NCBI RefSeq assembly: GCF_000687475.1
Contig: NC_057317.1
Coordinates: 2,852,001 to 2,916,000, forward strand
Source: Ustilaginoidea virens
Lineage: Eukaryota > Ascomycota > Sordariomycetes > Hypocreales > Clavicipitaceae
Direction of reading: 5' to 3'
Length of the DNA: 64,000 bases
Under the pieces are notes generated by a model. That model made no database searches. It was not told the origin of the DNA and saw nothing but the letters and a program-made list of their open reading frames with translations. Below are positions 11,367-22,281 of this stretch, one piece after another. Position numbers and translations under genes: made by a program. Numbering within the stretch: position 1 is the first letter of the stretch; the number at the start of each line of letters is the position of its first letter.

Positions 11367-11845
11367 AGGAAATAAAAGGAAAAATGCCTGACTTGCTGGG
11401 GGGAAGGGGGGAATCACTTTCAATTTTGCACATGCACGGTCCCCAACAAAAAAAAAAAAAAACAAAAAAAACAAAAGCTGGCCGTGCGCATACTCGCGAC
11501 ATCCGACGGATACGGCCCGTGGTGGTCGAGGTTGCGAGTTTGACGACGGGAGGACGAGAAGTGGGGCTGCCACGGCTGGGCTGCCACCTGCCTGAACACA
11601 CAACAAACACCAAACACCATACGAGGCACAACCACGGCAAGTGCTGCCTGCCTTGCCTGCCTTGGGAAACCCAAGACATGGACTACGGAACTACGGAGTA
11701 ACTGGGGCGCAAGCTCCGATCGATTGACCGGGTGGACCCACCAGACCCAATAAGAGGCCTCATTTGAAGTTGATAGTTCGTGCATGCGCCGATACAAAGC
11801 TTCACAATGCAGCCCAAACCCAAACCCCGCCTGCTACCATGACTG

Positions 11846-11880
11846 GGTTTTCACGGTTTTCACGGTTTTCACGGTTTTCA
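11846..11880. repeat. TTTTCACGG tandem repeat
   Basis: Nearly four head-to-tail copies of the 9-mer TTTTCACGG in non-coding DNA. Confidence 0.9.
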
Positions 11881-12610
11881 TCCCCCCTTTCCCTGTTGAT
11901 CATGCCGACTCGCTCCCGCTTACCTTTAACGGCGCTCGTACTCGACTCCCAAGGTTTGGCGTTCCGAGATGGCAATGGGCAGTCATCACTCCCTAGCGGT
12001 CACGGGGCCCGATGCATATACAACACGGCATGTATCTCGGCCCGGAGCGCGAGTTTCTCGAAAATCCCCCCCCAGCGCCTTCTCTCAGAGGCAGGTCGAC
12101 GCATAGGCAGCCCTTGGTAGGGCCCAAGCGAAGCCGTGAATTTGCATAGATTTAATACAGCAAAGCTCGGTCTATATTTCGAACGTGGTGTTTCGACATT
12201 ATGGCAGCAGCAACTTTTCCGCGGCATCATGGGGGAAAGGGGGGGGGGGGGGAGAGGGAGGGGGCTGAGGTATCAGAGAACGGTCCCGTACGTATTGGGT
12301 GTCTTTTCCCTTCATTCCGGTTTAAACTTGGAACTAGTATATAGATATCGGGGGAGAAGTTTCAGGGATGCACAGCAGCAGCATCGATATGAAATTCGCG
12401 TCAGCTTTCAACTACTTGTAAGGGAACTAGGGTGCGGAAGGTCTTGTAGGCATTAGTTGGCACTAGACATCAACCAGCATTCGCAACAGCTGCCGGGCAT
12501 CATGCTCGATGCCCGTGATATCTTATCGTCTATCGTTGGCCCTTGCACAGGAATGCCCCCCCTCACGATGGCCCCCCCCCCGAGTTGACCAAAAAACACC
12601 CGCACGGCAT

Positions 12611-13949
12611 TCAGAGTCGCGACCCGCTCGGATCCCCATCGACCTCGCCAAACAAGCCCAAGAAGGCGCTGTGAACCTCGTCGGTCAAGTCACTAGCGAC
12701 GAGGCTCCGGCCTCTTTTAATAAACGAAAGTCGGGAGCATTCCTGGAGAGGGGGATAAGAACGACCACGTTAGCAGGTTGAGCTCGGAGCCAGGTGGACG
12801 ACGACGACGGACTCACCCTTGTGATGGCGCTGCCGCCAAAGGCAGCCAGCCCAATCGACTCATCTTCCCCCAGGAGATCGCGCCCGACATCCCAGATCCT
12901 GTCCAGGTACGCCCTCCGCCAAGCCAGGAACGTGGCAATCGACCCCGTCAGCGTGTCTCCCTGCCCGCCGCTCCGCTTCCTCCCGCCCTCCATGTCGTTG
13001 ACCAAGGTCGCGTCCCCGTTGGAGACGAAGTCGCTGCGCCCTTTCTGGACGACGGTGACGCCCCCCAGCGCCGCGGCCAGAGCCTCGACCTTGGCCGTCT
13101 CGCTCCCGTCCTCGTCGCCCGCGTCGTCGAGGCCCAGCGCGCTGCGGAGGCGGCCAAACTCGACGACGTTGGGCGTGAGCACCGCCTGCCGGTATCCTCT
13201 GACCAGGTCCGGGTCCCGCTGGACCAGCTGGAGGGCGTCGGCGTCCAAGACGACGGGCATCCGGCTGCCTCGCGCGGCCCGGACCACGCGCGAAACCGTC
13301 TCCAGCATCAGCGGGTCGCGGCCCAGCCCGGGACCGACGACGAGGACGTCAAGCCGGGGCAGCATGTCGATTATGCCGGCCGAGACGTCCTCCGCGTCGG
13401 CGGCGGCGGCGGCGGCAGCGTGTCCCCCGTCCGACGGGGACTGGCGCATCAACGGATGAACCATGAGGTCGGGCGAGTACGTCTTGATGACGGCCGCCGC
13501 GGCCGGCGTGCAGATGACGTGAGACTAGAATTCGTCCGGCTGAGCTTCTTGCCGCGCCCACGCAAGCTTCCTCCCCCTTTTCTTCGAAGCAGCAGGTCGT
13601 CAAACTCACCATGTCGCATCCTAACCTGGCGCTGGCCATGGCAGAAAAGTAGGGCGCGCCCGTGTAATCCCGACTTCCGCCAATCACGGCTACCCGGCCC
13701 AGCTGTCCTGCGCGGCGTTAACGCGGGAATCCTCCTCCTCCTCGTCCGCGAGCTGCCCGCCCGGTTGGGGATGCCTTCATCTCCCAGCTGGGCAAGGGAG
13801 CGAAGGCGGGAGGGAGCTGGGGGGGGGGGTGGGGGGTTACCTTTGTGGAATTTGTCAAGCATCGGGGGAATCATTCGACGCACTTTGCCAAGCGTTTCTC
13901 GCGCCGAGGCCGACATGTTGTTGCCGTCTTGGTGGTTGCCCCCGCCCAT
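12611..13949 (-). CDS. ATP-dependent (S)-NAD(P)H-hydrate dehydratase, 4 exons, 348 aa
   Basis: This is a repair enzyme that uses ATP to turn damaged NADHX or NADPHX back into NADH or NADPH (NAXD/CARKD family, ribokinase-like fold). Exons on the minus strand are 13,949-13,841, 13,707-13,610, 13,524-12,817 and 12,742-12,611. All donors are GT (GTAACC, GTGAGT, GTGAGT), all acceptors AG, and the phases join exactly to give 348 codons plus stop. Family landmarks: [20 protein letters not shown] at the N-terminus; [19 protein letters not shown] across the second exon; VVGPGLG and [21 protein letters not shown]; and [17 protein letters not shown] carrying the catalytic Asp. The C-terminus is [18 protein letters not shown]. 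The start could be the ATG at 13,949 or Met12 at 13,916, which matches the usual family length better. No clear mitochondrial presequence is visible. Confidence 0.93.
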
Positions 13950-14462
13950 GACAGGAAAAATGGAATACCTTTCTCTGTTCTCGTTCTTTCGTTGAGTTTG
14001 GCCAAGCTTGACTGATCCGACCGATCCCGGCCAAGCAGCGACGACGGGGTCACGACGGGGTCACAACGGGGTTACGACGGGGTCCAGAGCAAAAATGCCT
14101 CGTCGAATCCTGAGAGTAGAGTCAGAGAGACAAGACTAAAACCCCCCATTCGGAAAATCCGCTTGCGAGGCTAGCTGCAATGCTCAAAAGAATCGCTCCA
14201 GCGATTGCATCAATGGTTGCGATGCCCAAGAATCAATGGAGCTGACAGGTCACGCGTGTCAAGTCCCTCCAAACCTGATGATGTCACCACAGCATCAAGT
14301 ACCGCCCCTCTCCTAAATAAGTATATTTCATTATTATTATGCCGTGAACCCGCAGTTTATTAATTCCGCGAATACCCGCTCGCAATCTGACATTTCACGT
14401 ATCCTTACTGCCGCTCGAGAGCCTCCTTCTCGACTGTAACTAGAAAGAAAAAAATTTTTGTT

Positions 14463-14507
<45 letters not shown>

Positions 14508-14739
14508 GAACACAAAAGAAACTGAGGGCGTTCATTGAGTAACGAGCTCTATTTTTACATGGGATGGCACGATTGACAATCCCCCAATGTCACCTGACGC
14601 TCCATCAAAAAACACCCACACTAGGCTCTTCCCTCCCACATCTAGAGAGATCAACTACAAGAAATTTCGGTATAGACAGCAGTCATCCCCAGTATCCCCC
14701 TTCTCTGTGTCGCTCCCAAGAGACCTCGAATCAAGACTC
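13950..14739. other. Intergenic region with CGACGGGGT repeat and A35 tract
   Basis: Upstream of the NAD(P)HX dehydratase there are four imperfect copies of CGACGGGGTCA (about 14,038-14,084). A T-rich stretch runs into 35 A at 14,470-14,504. The part from about 14,530 should be the 3' UTR of the ATP synthase alpha gene. No gene is seen. Confidence 0.6.
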
Positions 14740-17196
14740 TTAGCCGAGGAAGCTCTTGATGAAGGCCGGGGTGATCTCCTTCAGCTTAGCTTCCGTCTCC
14801 TTGCTCAAGGCACCCTCCCTGTCGATAGTGGCCAACAACTCAGCCTCGTTGGACTTCAGGTGAGCGAGGTAGTCAGCCTCCCACTGCAGAATCTTGCCGA
14901 CCGGGACGTTGTCGAGGTAACCGTTGACACCGGCGAAGATGAGGGGAACCATCTCATTGACAGCCATGGGAGAGTATTGCTTCTGCTTGAGAAGCTCAGT
15001 CAACTAAAAAATAAAAAAAAATTAAGTCAGCAACTGTCACCACATGTGTTTCCATGGCAAACAAGAGTCAACTTACCCGCTCACCACGGGCCAGGGTCTG
15101 CTTGGTCGAGGCATCCAAATCAGAACCAAACTGGGCGAAAGCAGCCACTTCACGGTACTGGGCCAAGAAAAGCTTCAGGGAGCCAGCAACCTGCTTCATC
15201 GCCTTGAGCTGGGCGGAGGAACCGACACGAGAGACGGAAAGACCGACGTTGATGGCGGGACGGATACCCTTGTAGAACAACTCGGACTCCAAGAAGATTT
15301 GGCCGTCCGTGATGGAAATGACGTTGGTGGGAATATAGGCTGAGACGTCACCGCCCTGGGTCTCAATGATGGGCAGGGCAGTCATTGAACCAGAGCCGTG
15401 CTCCTTGTTCAACTTGGCAGCACGCTCAAGCAGACGAGAATGCAGGTAGAAAACGTCACCGGGGTAAGCCTCACGACCAGGGGGGCGACGGAGCAACAGC
15501 GACATTTGACGGTAAGCGACAGCCTGCTTGGACAAATCGTCGTAAATAATCAGAGAGTGGCGGCCCGTCAGCATGAAGTGCTCGCTCAAGCTCGCACCTA
15601 AGAGCAAGAGTTAGTTCAAAGTACACAGACGGCACAAGTTGATGAATTGGAAGCCGGGAAGAGCAAATGGTCAAAAGAGGACGTGTGGAGCCGAGGCGCA
15701 TGTATGTGTAGACAGCGCTTACGCGCTCCACGCAAAGACTCGAATGAAGAAAAGACATTGCGAATAACAAGAAAAAGGAAAAAGGGTTCTAAATGGAAGG
15801 CGAAGGAGATTGTCATACCGGTGAAAGGAGCAATGTACTGCAATGGAGCGGCCTCAGAGGCGGTCGCCGCGACGACAATGGAATACTTCATCGCATCGTT
15901 CTCCTCAAGGGTCTTGACGAGCTGCGCAACGGTAGACCGCTTCTGGCCAACAGCAACGTAGACACAGAACAGCTTCTTGGAATCGTCATTGCCATTGTTC
16001 CATCGCTTCTGGTTGAGAATGGTGTCAAGGGCGACAGCAGTTTTACCAGTCTGGCGATCGCCAATGATCAGTTCACGCTGGCCACGGCCAATGGGAACCA
16101 TGGCATCGACGGACTTGAAGCCAGTCTGAACAGGCTCGTGGACAGACTTGCGAGGCAGAATACCAGGGGCCTTGAGCTGAACACGGCGACGCTGCTTGGT
16201 TTTGATGGGGCCCTTGCCGTCGATGGGGTTACCCAGAGCATCAACAACACGGCCGAGCAGCTCATCGCCAACAGGGACATCGACCTACACGACGCTGGTT
16301 AGTCGTTTCATCAACTTCAACGCTAATTGTGTCAATAAATACTACGGGGAAAACTCACAATAGCTCCAGTTCGCTTGACGGTCTCACCCTCCTTGACGAG
16401 ACGATCGGAACCAAACAAGACAACACCGACCTGACCAGCTTCCAAGTTCATGCACATTCCCTTGACGCCAGAGGCGAACCTGAAGGGTCCGCGTTAGAAG
16501 ACGATTGAAAAGTCATCTAAACGCAGCCATGGGTGTTCACATAGAGGGGGGGAAACACTTACTCAACGAGCTCTTCGGCTTGGACATTGGCAAGACCATG
16601 GACACGGGCGATACCGTCACTAAACTTCCTTGTTAGCGATTCCCTCGAGGAGAAAAGGAGCTGTCCGTCACCGCGAATGCGGGTTTATCATTTGTTCAAT
16701 TTATCCGATGGCTCGGAGTTGGCCAGTTTCAGCTGCACATTCCACATACCCGACAGAGAGAACGCGACCAGTCTCAGCAAGTCCAGATTCCTCCTGAACA
16801 CCACGAATGCGCTGCTCGAGAATCGAAGAGACCTCAGTTGGTGAGGCCTTGTCGGCGTAGGATCGAAGCTGCAGGCTGTTGACGGCGGCAGGTGCGGCAT
16901 TTCGGGCCTAATAAAAGAGAGGCGTTAGCAGAGGTCCTGGCAAAAAGCTCAAAGACCCAGCACCACCGCCAGAACCGCGCAGGAGCTAAAATCTCCGGGG
17001 AGAAAAAAAAAAAAAAAAACAGATCGGCAATCCGCCCAATTGAGCTATTGGCAAGGCCTTCTCGATGGATGCATGGCGTCTTTCGATGGCATTGGCGGTC
17101 GATTCGGGTCTGAGGAGAACTCACCGCGGCAACCCGACCGGCAGCAGAGACGGCGCCCACGGCACGCGTGGACTGTCGAAGAGCGTTCCGGAACAT
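14740..17196 (-). CDS. atp1: Mitochondrial F1Fo ATP synthase alpha subunit, 7 exons, 552 aa
   Basis: Alpha subunit of the F1 catalytic hexamer in the mitochondrial matrix; it binds non-catalytic ATP and supplies the arginine finger to the beta site. Exons on the minus strand: 17,196-17,125, 16,907-16,750, 16,619-16,563, 16,479-16,359, 16,284-15,819, 15,597-15,077 and 15,003-14,740. Every junction is GT-AG and all phases match, giving 552 residues, the usual fungal length. The N-terminus [20 protein letters not shown] followed by an Arg/Ala-rich stretch is a typical matrix-targeting presequence with mature start near RSYADK. The P-loop GDRQTGKT is in exon 5, [16 protein letters not shown] (Walker B region) and [10 protein letters not shown] (arginine finger) are in exon 6, and the C-terminal helical domain ends [10 protein letters not shown]. 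Key residues are intact. Six introns, with very short exons near the 5' end, are normal for Sordariomycete copies. Confidence 0.98.
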
Positions 17197-18241
17197 ACTG
17201 TGGGAGGTATATGAGACTCTGAGTGGGAGAGGAACAATTGCAGCAAGGTGCAATTGGGGAGAGGGGAGATTCAAGTGGCGGTTGCTGCCTTTGCAGAAGA
17301 GCAAATGGAGATTTTCGGGAGGACAGTGATGAGAAGCAGAGTCTGTGAGGGAGTTGGTGGAGCGGGCCTGGCCAACCAGCCAATCATGATGCAAAGCGCG
17401 GGCTTGCCTACGAAGTCCGAGGCTTCCTTAACAATTTCCCCCTTCTTGTTCGAGCCTCAGGAACCAGCCACAGAGACGGAGTTGTGCCTGGCTCCGAAGC
17501 TGATGACTAAGTGCGCTGCAACGCACCTTGTTTGTCGTCGGGTGGTTAAGGGTCTGTTGGACGGTTCAAAGGAACGGAAAAACGGACTACAGAGACAAAA
17601 AATAGCTGATTTAATTTACTTGGTTTTCTGGTTGAGCCCATCCTATCCTGCGTTTTTTCAACACATGATAAAAGACATCACCATGCGTGCTGAGGAAAAT
17701 AAGACTCGAAAATTCTGATTTTGCTACTGAAGGAAGACTATTGCGTGATACAGCAGTTAATCATGGCAAGCTGCAGCCTTTACCATGTACCTAGAACCTC
17801 ATTTTCGACCGGCTTTATTCCGCAGGCGCCAGCTTACAGAGCGCCATACTTGCGTCGAAAAACTCACGGGTATGGAGCGTTGATGCGGCGGCATGAAGCT
17901 TTTTGTGTATTTTAATACGCCTAATGGCCCCAAGGGGTGGATGCCTGATACGATGCTATTGCATGGAGGACAAGTGGGACTAGGAAATCTTTCTTTTCTC
18001 TGGAGATGTAGACGTCACATTTGGAGACAGTCATCATGCAAGCCGGCATGGGCGCCGGTCGGTCTCTGAGGCCGTATCTCGACTCAAATCTCGTCGAGCG
18101 GATGCAACAAAGGCAGAGCAATTACATGACCGCGTAAACCCCTTAATTTTTTTTTCCCCCAAACTGTTCGCCATGACCATCCGAAAAGACATAAAGAAAA
18201 AAAAAAAAAAAGAAAACCGGAACCACGCCAGATTTTCCGCT
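17197..18241. other. atp1 promoter side and rpl11 3' flank
   Basis: No gene supported. One frame of 156 codons (17,248-17,718, plus) overlaps the atp1 upstream region and shows no domain, so it is left out. The right part, with an A-tract near 18,197, should be the 3' UTR of the ribosomal protein gene. Confidence 0.55.
17380..17384 (+). promoter_or_regulatory. CCAAT box in atp1 upstream region
   Basis: CCAAT on the plus strand (ATTGG on the gene strand) sits 184 bp upstream of the atp1 start. CCAAT-bound HAP complex is known to drive respiratory genes in fungi. A single 5-bp match can occur by chance. Confidence 0.35.
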
Positions 18242-18887
18242 TTATCGGACAATGCCGTCGAATCTCTGCTTGAACCACTTGACGGTCTCGTCACGCTTGA
18301 TGCGGTGGCTGGCACCAATGGTGGTCTTCATGCGACGGCGGCGAGTGACGCGCTCACCAGGTCGGGTCATGCAGCAGTAAAAGTCCATGCCGTAGATACC
18401 AATGGAAGGGTCGTACTTGATGCCGAGATCGATGTGCTCGGAGATACCGAAGCCGAAGTTACCAGTCTCGGAGAAGTTACGCTTGCGCAGCTCGTACTCC
18501 TTGACTTTGAGGCCACGCTCAAGAATTTCCTCAGCCTTTGACAAGGTCGTCAGCAACCCAACCTCCTTCACAACTCCAGGGTGCCGGCAAGATGTTTACC
18601 TTGGGGCCGCGGACGGTGACGTGGACAGCAATCTTTTCGTTACGTCGGATACCAAAGGTACGGACGGTGTAACGGGCCTTGCCTGGTTGGAACGGTGTCA
18701 GCCGGTGCCGGGTTGGAAAATCCTTTGAATAGCTTCACATACTGTAGACAGGAGTCTGACCAGACAACTGCTCAAGCACCTTGGCGGCACGGGTAAGTCT
18801 GTCACCGGACTCGCCGACGGAGATGTTCAGAACAAGCTTCTGAATCTTGAGCTCCCGCATGGGGTTGTTGGCCTTTTCGGACGCCAT
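18242..18887 (-). CDS. rpl11: 60S ribosomal protein L11 (uL5), 3 exons, 173 aa
   Basis: Component of the central protuberance of the large ribosomal subunit, where it contacts 5S rRNA. Exons on the minus strand are 18,887-18,743, 18,682-18,600 and 18,535-18,242, with donors GTATGT and GTAAAC, AG acceptors and matching phases. The product reads [20 protein letters not shown] at the N-terminus, then [40 protein letters not shown], and [20 protein letters not shown], ending in KRFDGIVR-like residues (QRFDGIVR). The length of 173 matches eukaryotic uL5 (yeast 174). Start Met is followed by ASEKANNP as in other Sordariomycetes. It diverges from the SmB gene. Confidence 0.98.
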
Positions 18888-19288
18888 GGCTGCTGTTGTT
18901 ATCGGCGGTGATGATTGCTTCGTTGAAGAAAGTTTCAAGACGGGACCGCTTTGGCGACTCGGGAATTTTGTGAAGCTGCTGTAAAATTCGAGGGTTTGGT
19001 GGCCCTTAAGCGAGTCTGGGTTGTAAAGTGGGGGTAGCGCTGCCAAAAATCATCTAGCGCCGAAGAGTACATTGCGGGTCGTACCTCCACCCGTGCCCTT
19101 CTGCGTCTGGCTGAGGCTCCGCAAAACTTTGGAGATGCGTGCAATAGCCATCATTACTTCGGCGCCGTGAAGGAAGCGACAAATCGGCTGTCGCATCACG
19201 ATCCGCGGACGGCTTCTCGTATTTGTCTTTTTTCGTTTTGCAAACACCTGAGAACTTGCGTTTGCTGGCCCTCTGCCGATCCGCCAAG
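18888..19288. promoter_or_regulatory. 401-bp divergent promoter region between rpl11 and smb
   Basis: The start codons of rpl11 (minus) and SmB (plus) are 401 bp apart, so both promoters and both 5' leaders lie here. Frames crossing it on the minus strand are not conserved. No clear TATA box is seen. Confidence 0.6.
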
Positions 19289-20242
19289 ATGTCGAACAAA
19301 CAAGGAAAGATGGTATGTCTGCGTCGTCGTCGTCAGTATTGAAGGACTTGATATTAATCATTTGACACTCTCTAGGCCGGTTACGTACGTCTTCCGCGTC
19401 CGAAACCCGATATTCCAAGTCTCCCGCTTTTCCAGAGCATAGACATGTGTGGCTGATCTTGTCTCGCTAGATTAACTGGCGCATGCGCGTGACCCTTAAC
19501 GATGGACGCTCCATGACTGGCCAGATGCTTGCCTTCGACAAGGTTTGCCGGCCATGCCCTTTCTTGCCTTTTGAGAGAATAATGACGTTGACAAACAGGT
19601 AGCACATGAACTTGGTCCTTGCCGATACTGAAGAATTCCGCCGTGTGAAGCGAAAAGCCAACAAGTCCTCCGCACCCGGCTCGTCATCCCAGCTGGTTGA
19701 GACTGAAGAGAAGCGAACGCTTGGGCTGATCATTGTTCGTGGTGCTCATATCATCTCACTCTCCGTTGAGTCTCCTCCTCCCGCCGACCCCAGTGCTCGA
19801 CTTGGGAAGAGTGCCCCTGGTGGCATCCCATCAACGCTCGCTGCTGGTCCAGGAGTTGCGAAACCTGCTGGTCGTGGTGCTCCTCCTCCATCTCTTGCTG
19901 TAAGGCGTCCCATCATATTCCTCATCACGAAACTCAATATCTAAACTTTTTTCAGGGTCCTGCGGCTGGAGTAGGGGCCGGCGCTCCCCCCCCAGGCTTT
20001 CCCGGCTTTCCTGGAGCTCCCAGCTTCCCTGGTCCCGGAAGAGGTGGTACGTTCCTTTCATTCCTGAAAACAACACTGTTCAGCAAGTATCTGACCGGCT
20101 TCTTCAAGCCCCCCCTCCAGGCTTCCCTGGCGCTTTCCCTCCGCCACCTGGAGGTTTCCCCGGAAACGCGCAATTCCCCCCTCCGGGCTTCAATCCTCCT
20201 GGTGGGGGACCTCCTGGGTTCAACCCTCCTCCACGAAGATAG
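19289..20242 (+). CDS. smb1: Small nuclear ribonucleoprotein SmB, 6 exons, 208 aa
   Basis: SmB is one of the seven Sm proteins that ring the U-rich Sm site of spliceosomal snRNAs in the nucleus. Exons: 19,289-19,312, 19,376-19,384, 19,471-19,542, 19,603-19,899, 19,956-20,046 and 20,109-20,242. The second exon is only 9 nt and encodes Ala-Gly-Tyr; it is flanked by AG and GTACGT, and joining it gives KMAGYINWRMRVTLNDG, the conserved Sm1 start. Sm1 continues MTGQMLAFDKHMNLVLAD and Sm2 is LGLIIVRGAHIISLSVE. The C-terminal third is a Pro/Gly-rich tail with PPPGFPG-type repeats ending NPPPRR, normal for SmB. All phases match. Without the microexon, exon 1 joined to exon 3 stays in frame but lacks three conserved residues. 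Confidence 0.94.
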
Positions 20243-20702
20243 GACATTAATAGCGCTTAACGATTTGGGATGCCTTGAATTTCTTTTGAAAAATTTACGA
20301 CGCTTTCGGTTCTGGCGAAGATGTGGGGTTGCTGTAGACCAGGAAGACCTCCGCTGCAGGAGTATGATATCTCTACCCCGTTGTTTTTTTTCCTCTTTGA
20401 ATCGAGACTCGTACTGTGGCGCAATGTACGTGGCATTTCTTGGCATCATTGAAATCATATCATCCTTGTTGACGACTGAACCAAGAATACAGAGTCAAAA
20501 AAAAAAAAAAAATAGTAAGATGGCCCCGAAGACGCCATACTGGATGGTGTGTATTTTGTCGTGAGCTTTTGGGGAAAAGTGAAATGAAGGATGGAAAACC
20601 ATGCAATCTTGAAAATGTGCCAAGATTGTTGAGTCGACACTTCTTAATTCTAACAATGGACGGGCTCTTGCTTCAAAAGCTCCTCCACGAAGCCAACCAC
20701 GG

Positions 20703-20737
<35 letters not shown>

Positions 20738-20791
20738 ACGATACTTGAGCAGGAACACAAGCCAATACAAAACGCGAGCAAACGGTCTTCA
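20243..20791. other. SmB and J-protein 3' flanks with A34 tract
   Basis: Space between two convergent genes. It contains an A-tract near 20,498 and 34 A at 20,703-20,736. Nothing else recognisable. Confidence 0.6.
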
Positions 20792-21810
20792 TTATATCCC
20801 GGCGACGTGGCTAAACACTTTCGTAGCAAGCTGGCTCAGCAATCTCGCACGGTCATCCGGCGGCAGTTCCTGAAGGTTGCCATCTCGGTTAGCTGCTTCA
20901 TGCCAACCCCAGGGCCAAGCACCCGAACGACAGCAAGCGGGGAACGGGGAAAGGAGCATCTTACCAAGTACACAGCATACACACTCTTCCCCTTGGCGTC
21001 TCTCACCGCACCGAGCCTATTACCCGCCACTGCTCCCGCCACCAGGCCCGGAACATTGGCAACGATGAAGCCCAAGGCGCCGCCGCTCAAACCCCCAACC
21101 ACGCCCCAGAACTTGCCCGTTGGCCGGTTTGTTCCATCGTCCTCCGCCATGCCCTCTTCGCGCATCATCTCCTCAAACACGTTGCTGAACTGCGCATTCT
21201 CCGCTTCTTCGCGCGCGGCTTGACCCCCGGAAGCCTGGCCGTTGAAGAAGTTCCAGGCCCACGAGAAGGGATTGCCTCCGGTCGGGTGGGGAATCTCCTC
21301 GTCGGCTTCCTCAAACGGGTCTCGGTCGGGGGAAGATGCGAAGAGCTTTCGCTGCGCGTCGTAGTCTCGCCGACGGGTGGCATCGGAAAGAGTGTAGTAC
21401 GCGTCGTTGACGAGTTGAAACCTGCGGGTTCGGCTGGCCCGTTCAGGCGAATCGGCCGAGACTCGATCGGGATGCGTTTTCAAGGCGGCGCTTTGCTCTC
21501 GGTCAGTTTGGTTTTGCGGGTGGGCTGCTGGACGTGTGTGTGTCCTTTGTGTTCCTGATGTCCATGCCCTGGGCACCCCAAAAAGAGTAGACGATGGACC
21601 GGGATGCAGAGATGGAATGGACGAAAGCTGTGGCGCGCCGGTACACATCCTTACCGTTTGTAGGCATCCCGTACTTGCGCCGTCGTTGCGGTTTCCGCAA
21701 TTTCAAGGATAGCGTCTGGAGTGGCGGCATTTAGAAGGGAATCCCCGTTGGCAAGGTTGAAGTTTGGTGAAGAGCGACTTACAGTAGTTGGGGGGGGATC
21801 CCGTCGCCAT
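20792..21810 (-). CDS. J-domain (DnaJ/Hsp40) protein with glycine-rich C-terminal hydrophobic segment, 230 aa
   Basis: Hsp70 co-chaperone. Exons on the minus strand are 21,810-21,783, 21,715-21,655, 21,490-20,965 and 20,869-20,792; all are GT-AG with matching phases, giving 230 residues. The J domain covers residues about 8-75: NYYAILEIAETATTAQVRDA, then AYKRAALKTHPDRV with the essential HPD, then LVNDAYYTLSDATRRRDYDA. A linker with a DPFEEADEE acidic patch leads to a helical FSNVFEEMMREEGM block. A hydrophobic glycine zipper follows (VVGGLSGGALGFIVANVPG), then GAVAGNRLGAVRDAKGKSVY. The zipper could insert in a membrane or pack as a hairpin; localisation is not clear. This architecture is widespread in ascomycetes without an accepted name that I can assign. 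Confidence 0.92.
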
Positions 21811-22281
21811 GGTGGCCGAAAGCTGCAACCAGACGATTCCCAAGGGTTTAGACGGGTTTATTAGACGTCAACTGGCCCAGTGCTTTCCAGGATGCGAGAT
21901 CCAGCAGGGAAGTTGCATGTATGTGTCTGTCTGGTCATCGTCTATTCAGCGCAGCGCAGCGCGGCCCACGTGGGGGGGGGGGGGGGGACCCTCGCAGCAC
22001 GCTAAGACGGACCAGACGTCATCAATTGATTGGGGCGGACGAAAGCCTACCTAAGGTGGGCCCAGGTTGGATTGCCCAGGTCAGCTATGTACAGCTACCA
22101 GAACAAACAGTCGGGTGAACTCGAGGTGTCAAAACCGTCCAGCGAAGCTTCGCCTGGGTTTGTTAATGCAATCAATGCATGCACATTTCCGTTCGCTTGC
22201 TTGCTGTAGTAGGAAATGGGGCTTCTCTGCTCTCCTTCACCCCAACCCAACCCAACCCGACCCTTGGCACTAGACGACGCA
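21811..22281. other. Intergenic, J-protein promoter and Clr5-gene 3' flank
   Basis: Contains a G17 run near 21,972 and a short CCCAA repeat near 22,243. No gene seen. Confidence 0.6.

Larger units (their letters stand above)
10111..12610. other. Gene-poor intergenic stretch with microsatellites
   Basis: No supported gene. It holds a CTGC array, a long CT plus T tract, several A-tracts, a 9-bp tandem repeat, and G-runs near 10,491 and 12,240. The long Lys- or Phe-rich frames here run through these tracts and are not genes. The upstream region of the kinase remnant and the 3' flank of the NAD(P)HX dehydratase gene lie within it. Confidence 0.6.

Noticed and set aside
10789..11679. 296-codon minus-strand frame
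   Set aside because: Built from CT/T and A tracts (Arg-Glu and Lys runs); no domain.
12778..13995. Long plus-strand frames (405 and 221 codons)
   Set aside because: They are antisense shadows of the GC-rich NAD(P)HX dehydratase exons, whose splice sites, phases and motifs are all explained on the minus strand.
17248..17718. 156-codon plus-strand frame upstream of atp1
   Set aside because: No domain, overlaps the atp1 promoter and 5' leader on the opposite strand.
19050..19418. 122-codon minus-strand frame overlapping SmB exon 1
   Set aside because: Not conserved in appearance; conflicts with the rpl11-SmB promoter and SmB exons.
22240..22262. Telomere-like CCCAA repeat
   Set aside because: Only four or so units of CCCAA/CCCGA, not CCCTAA, and internal to gene-rich DNA.
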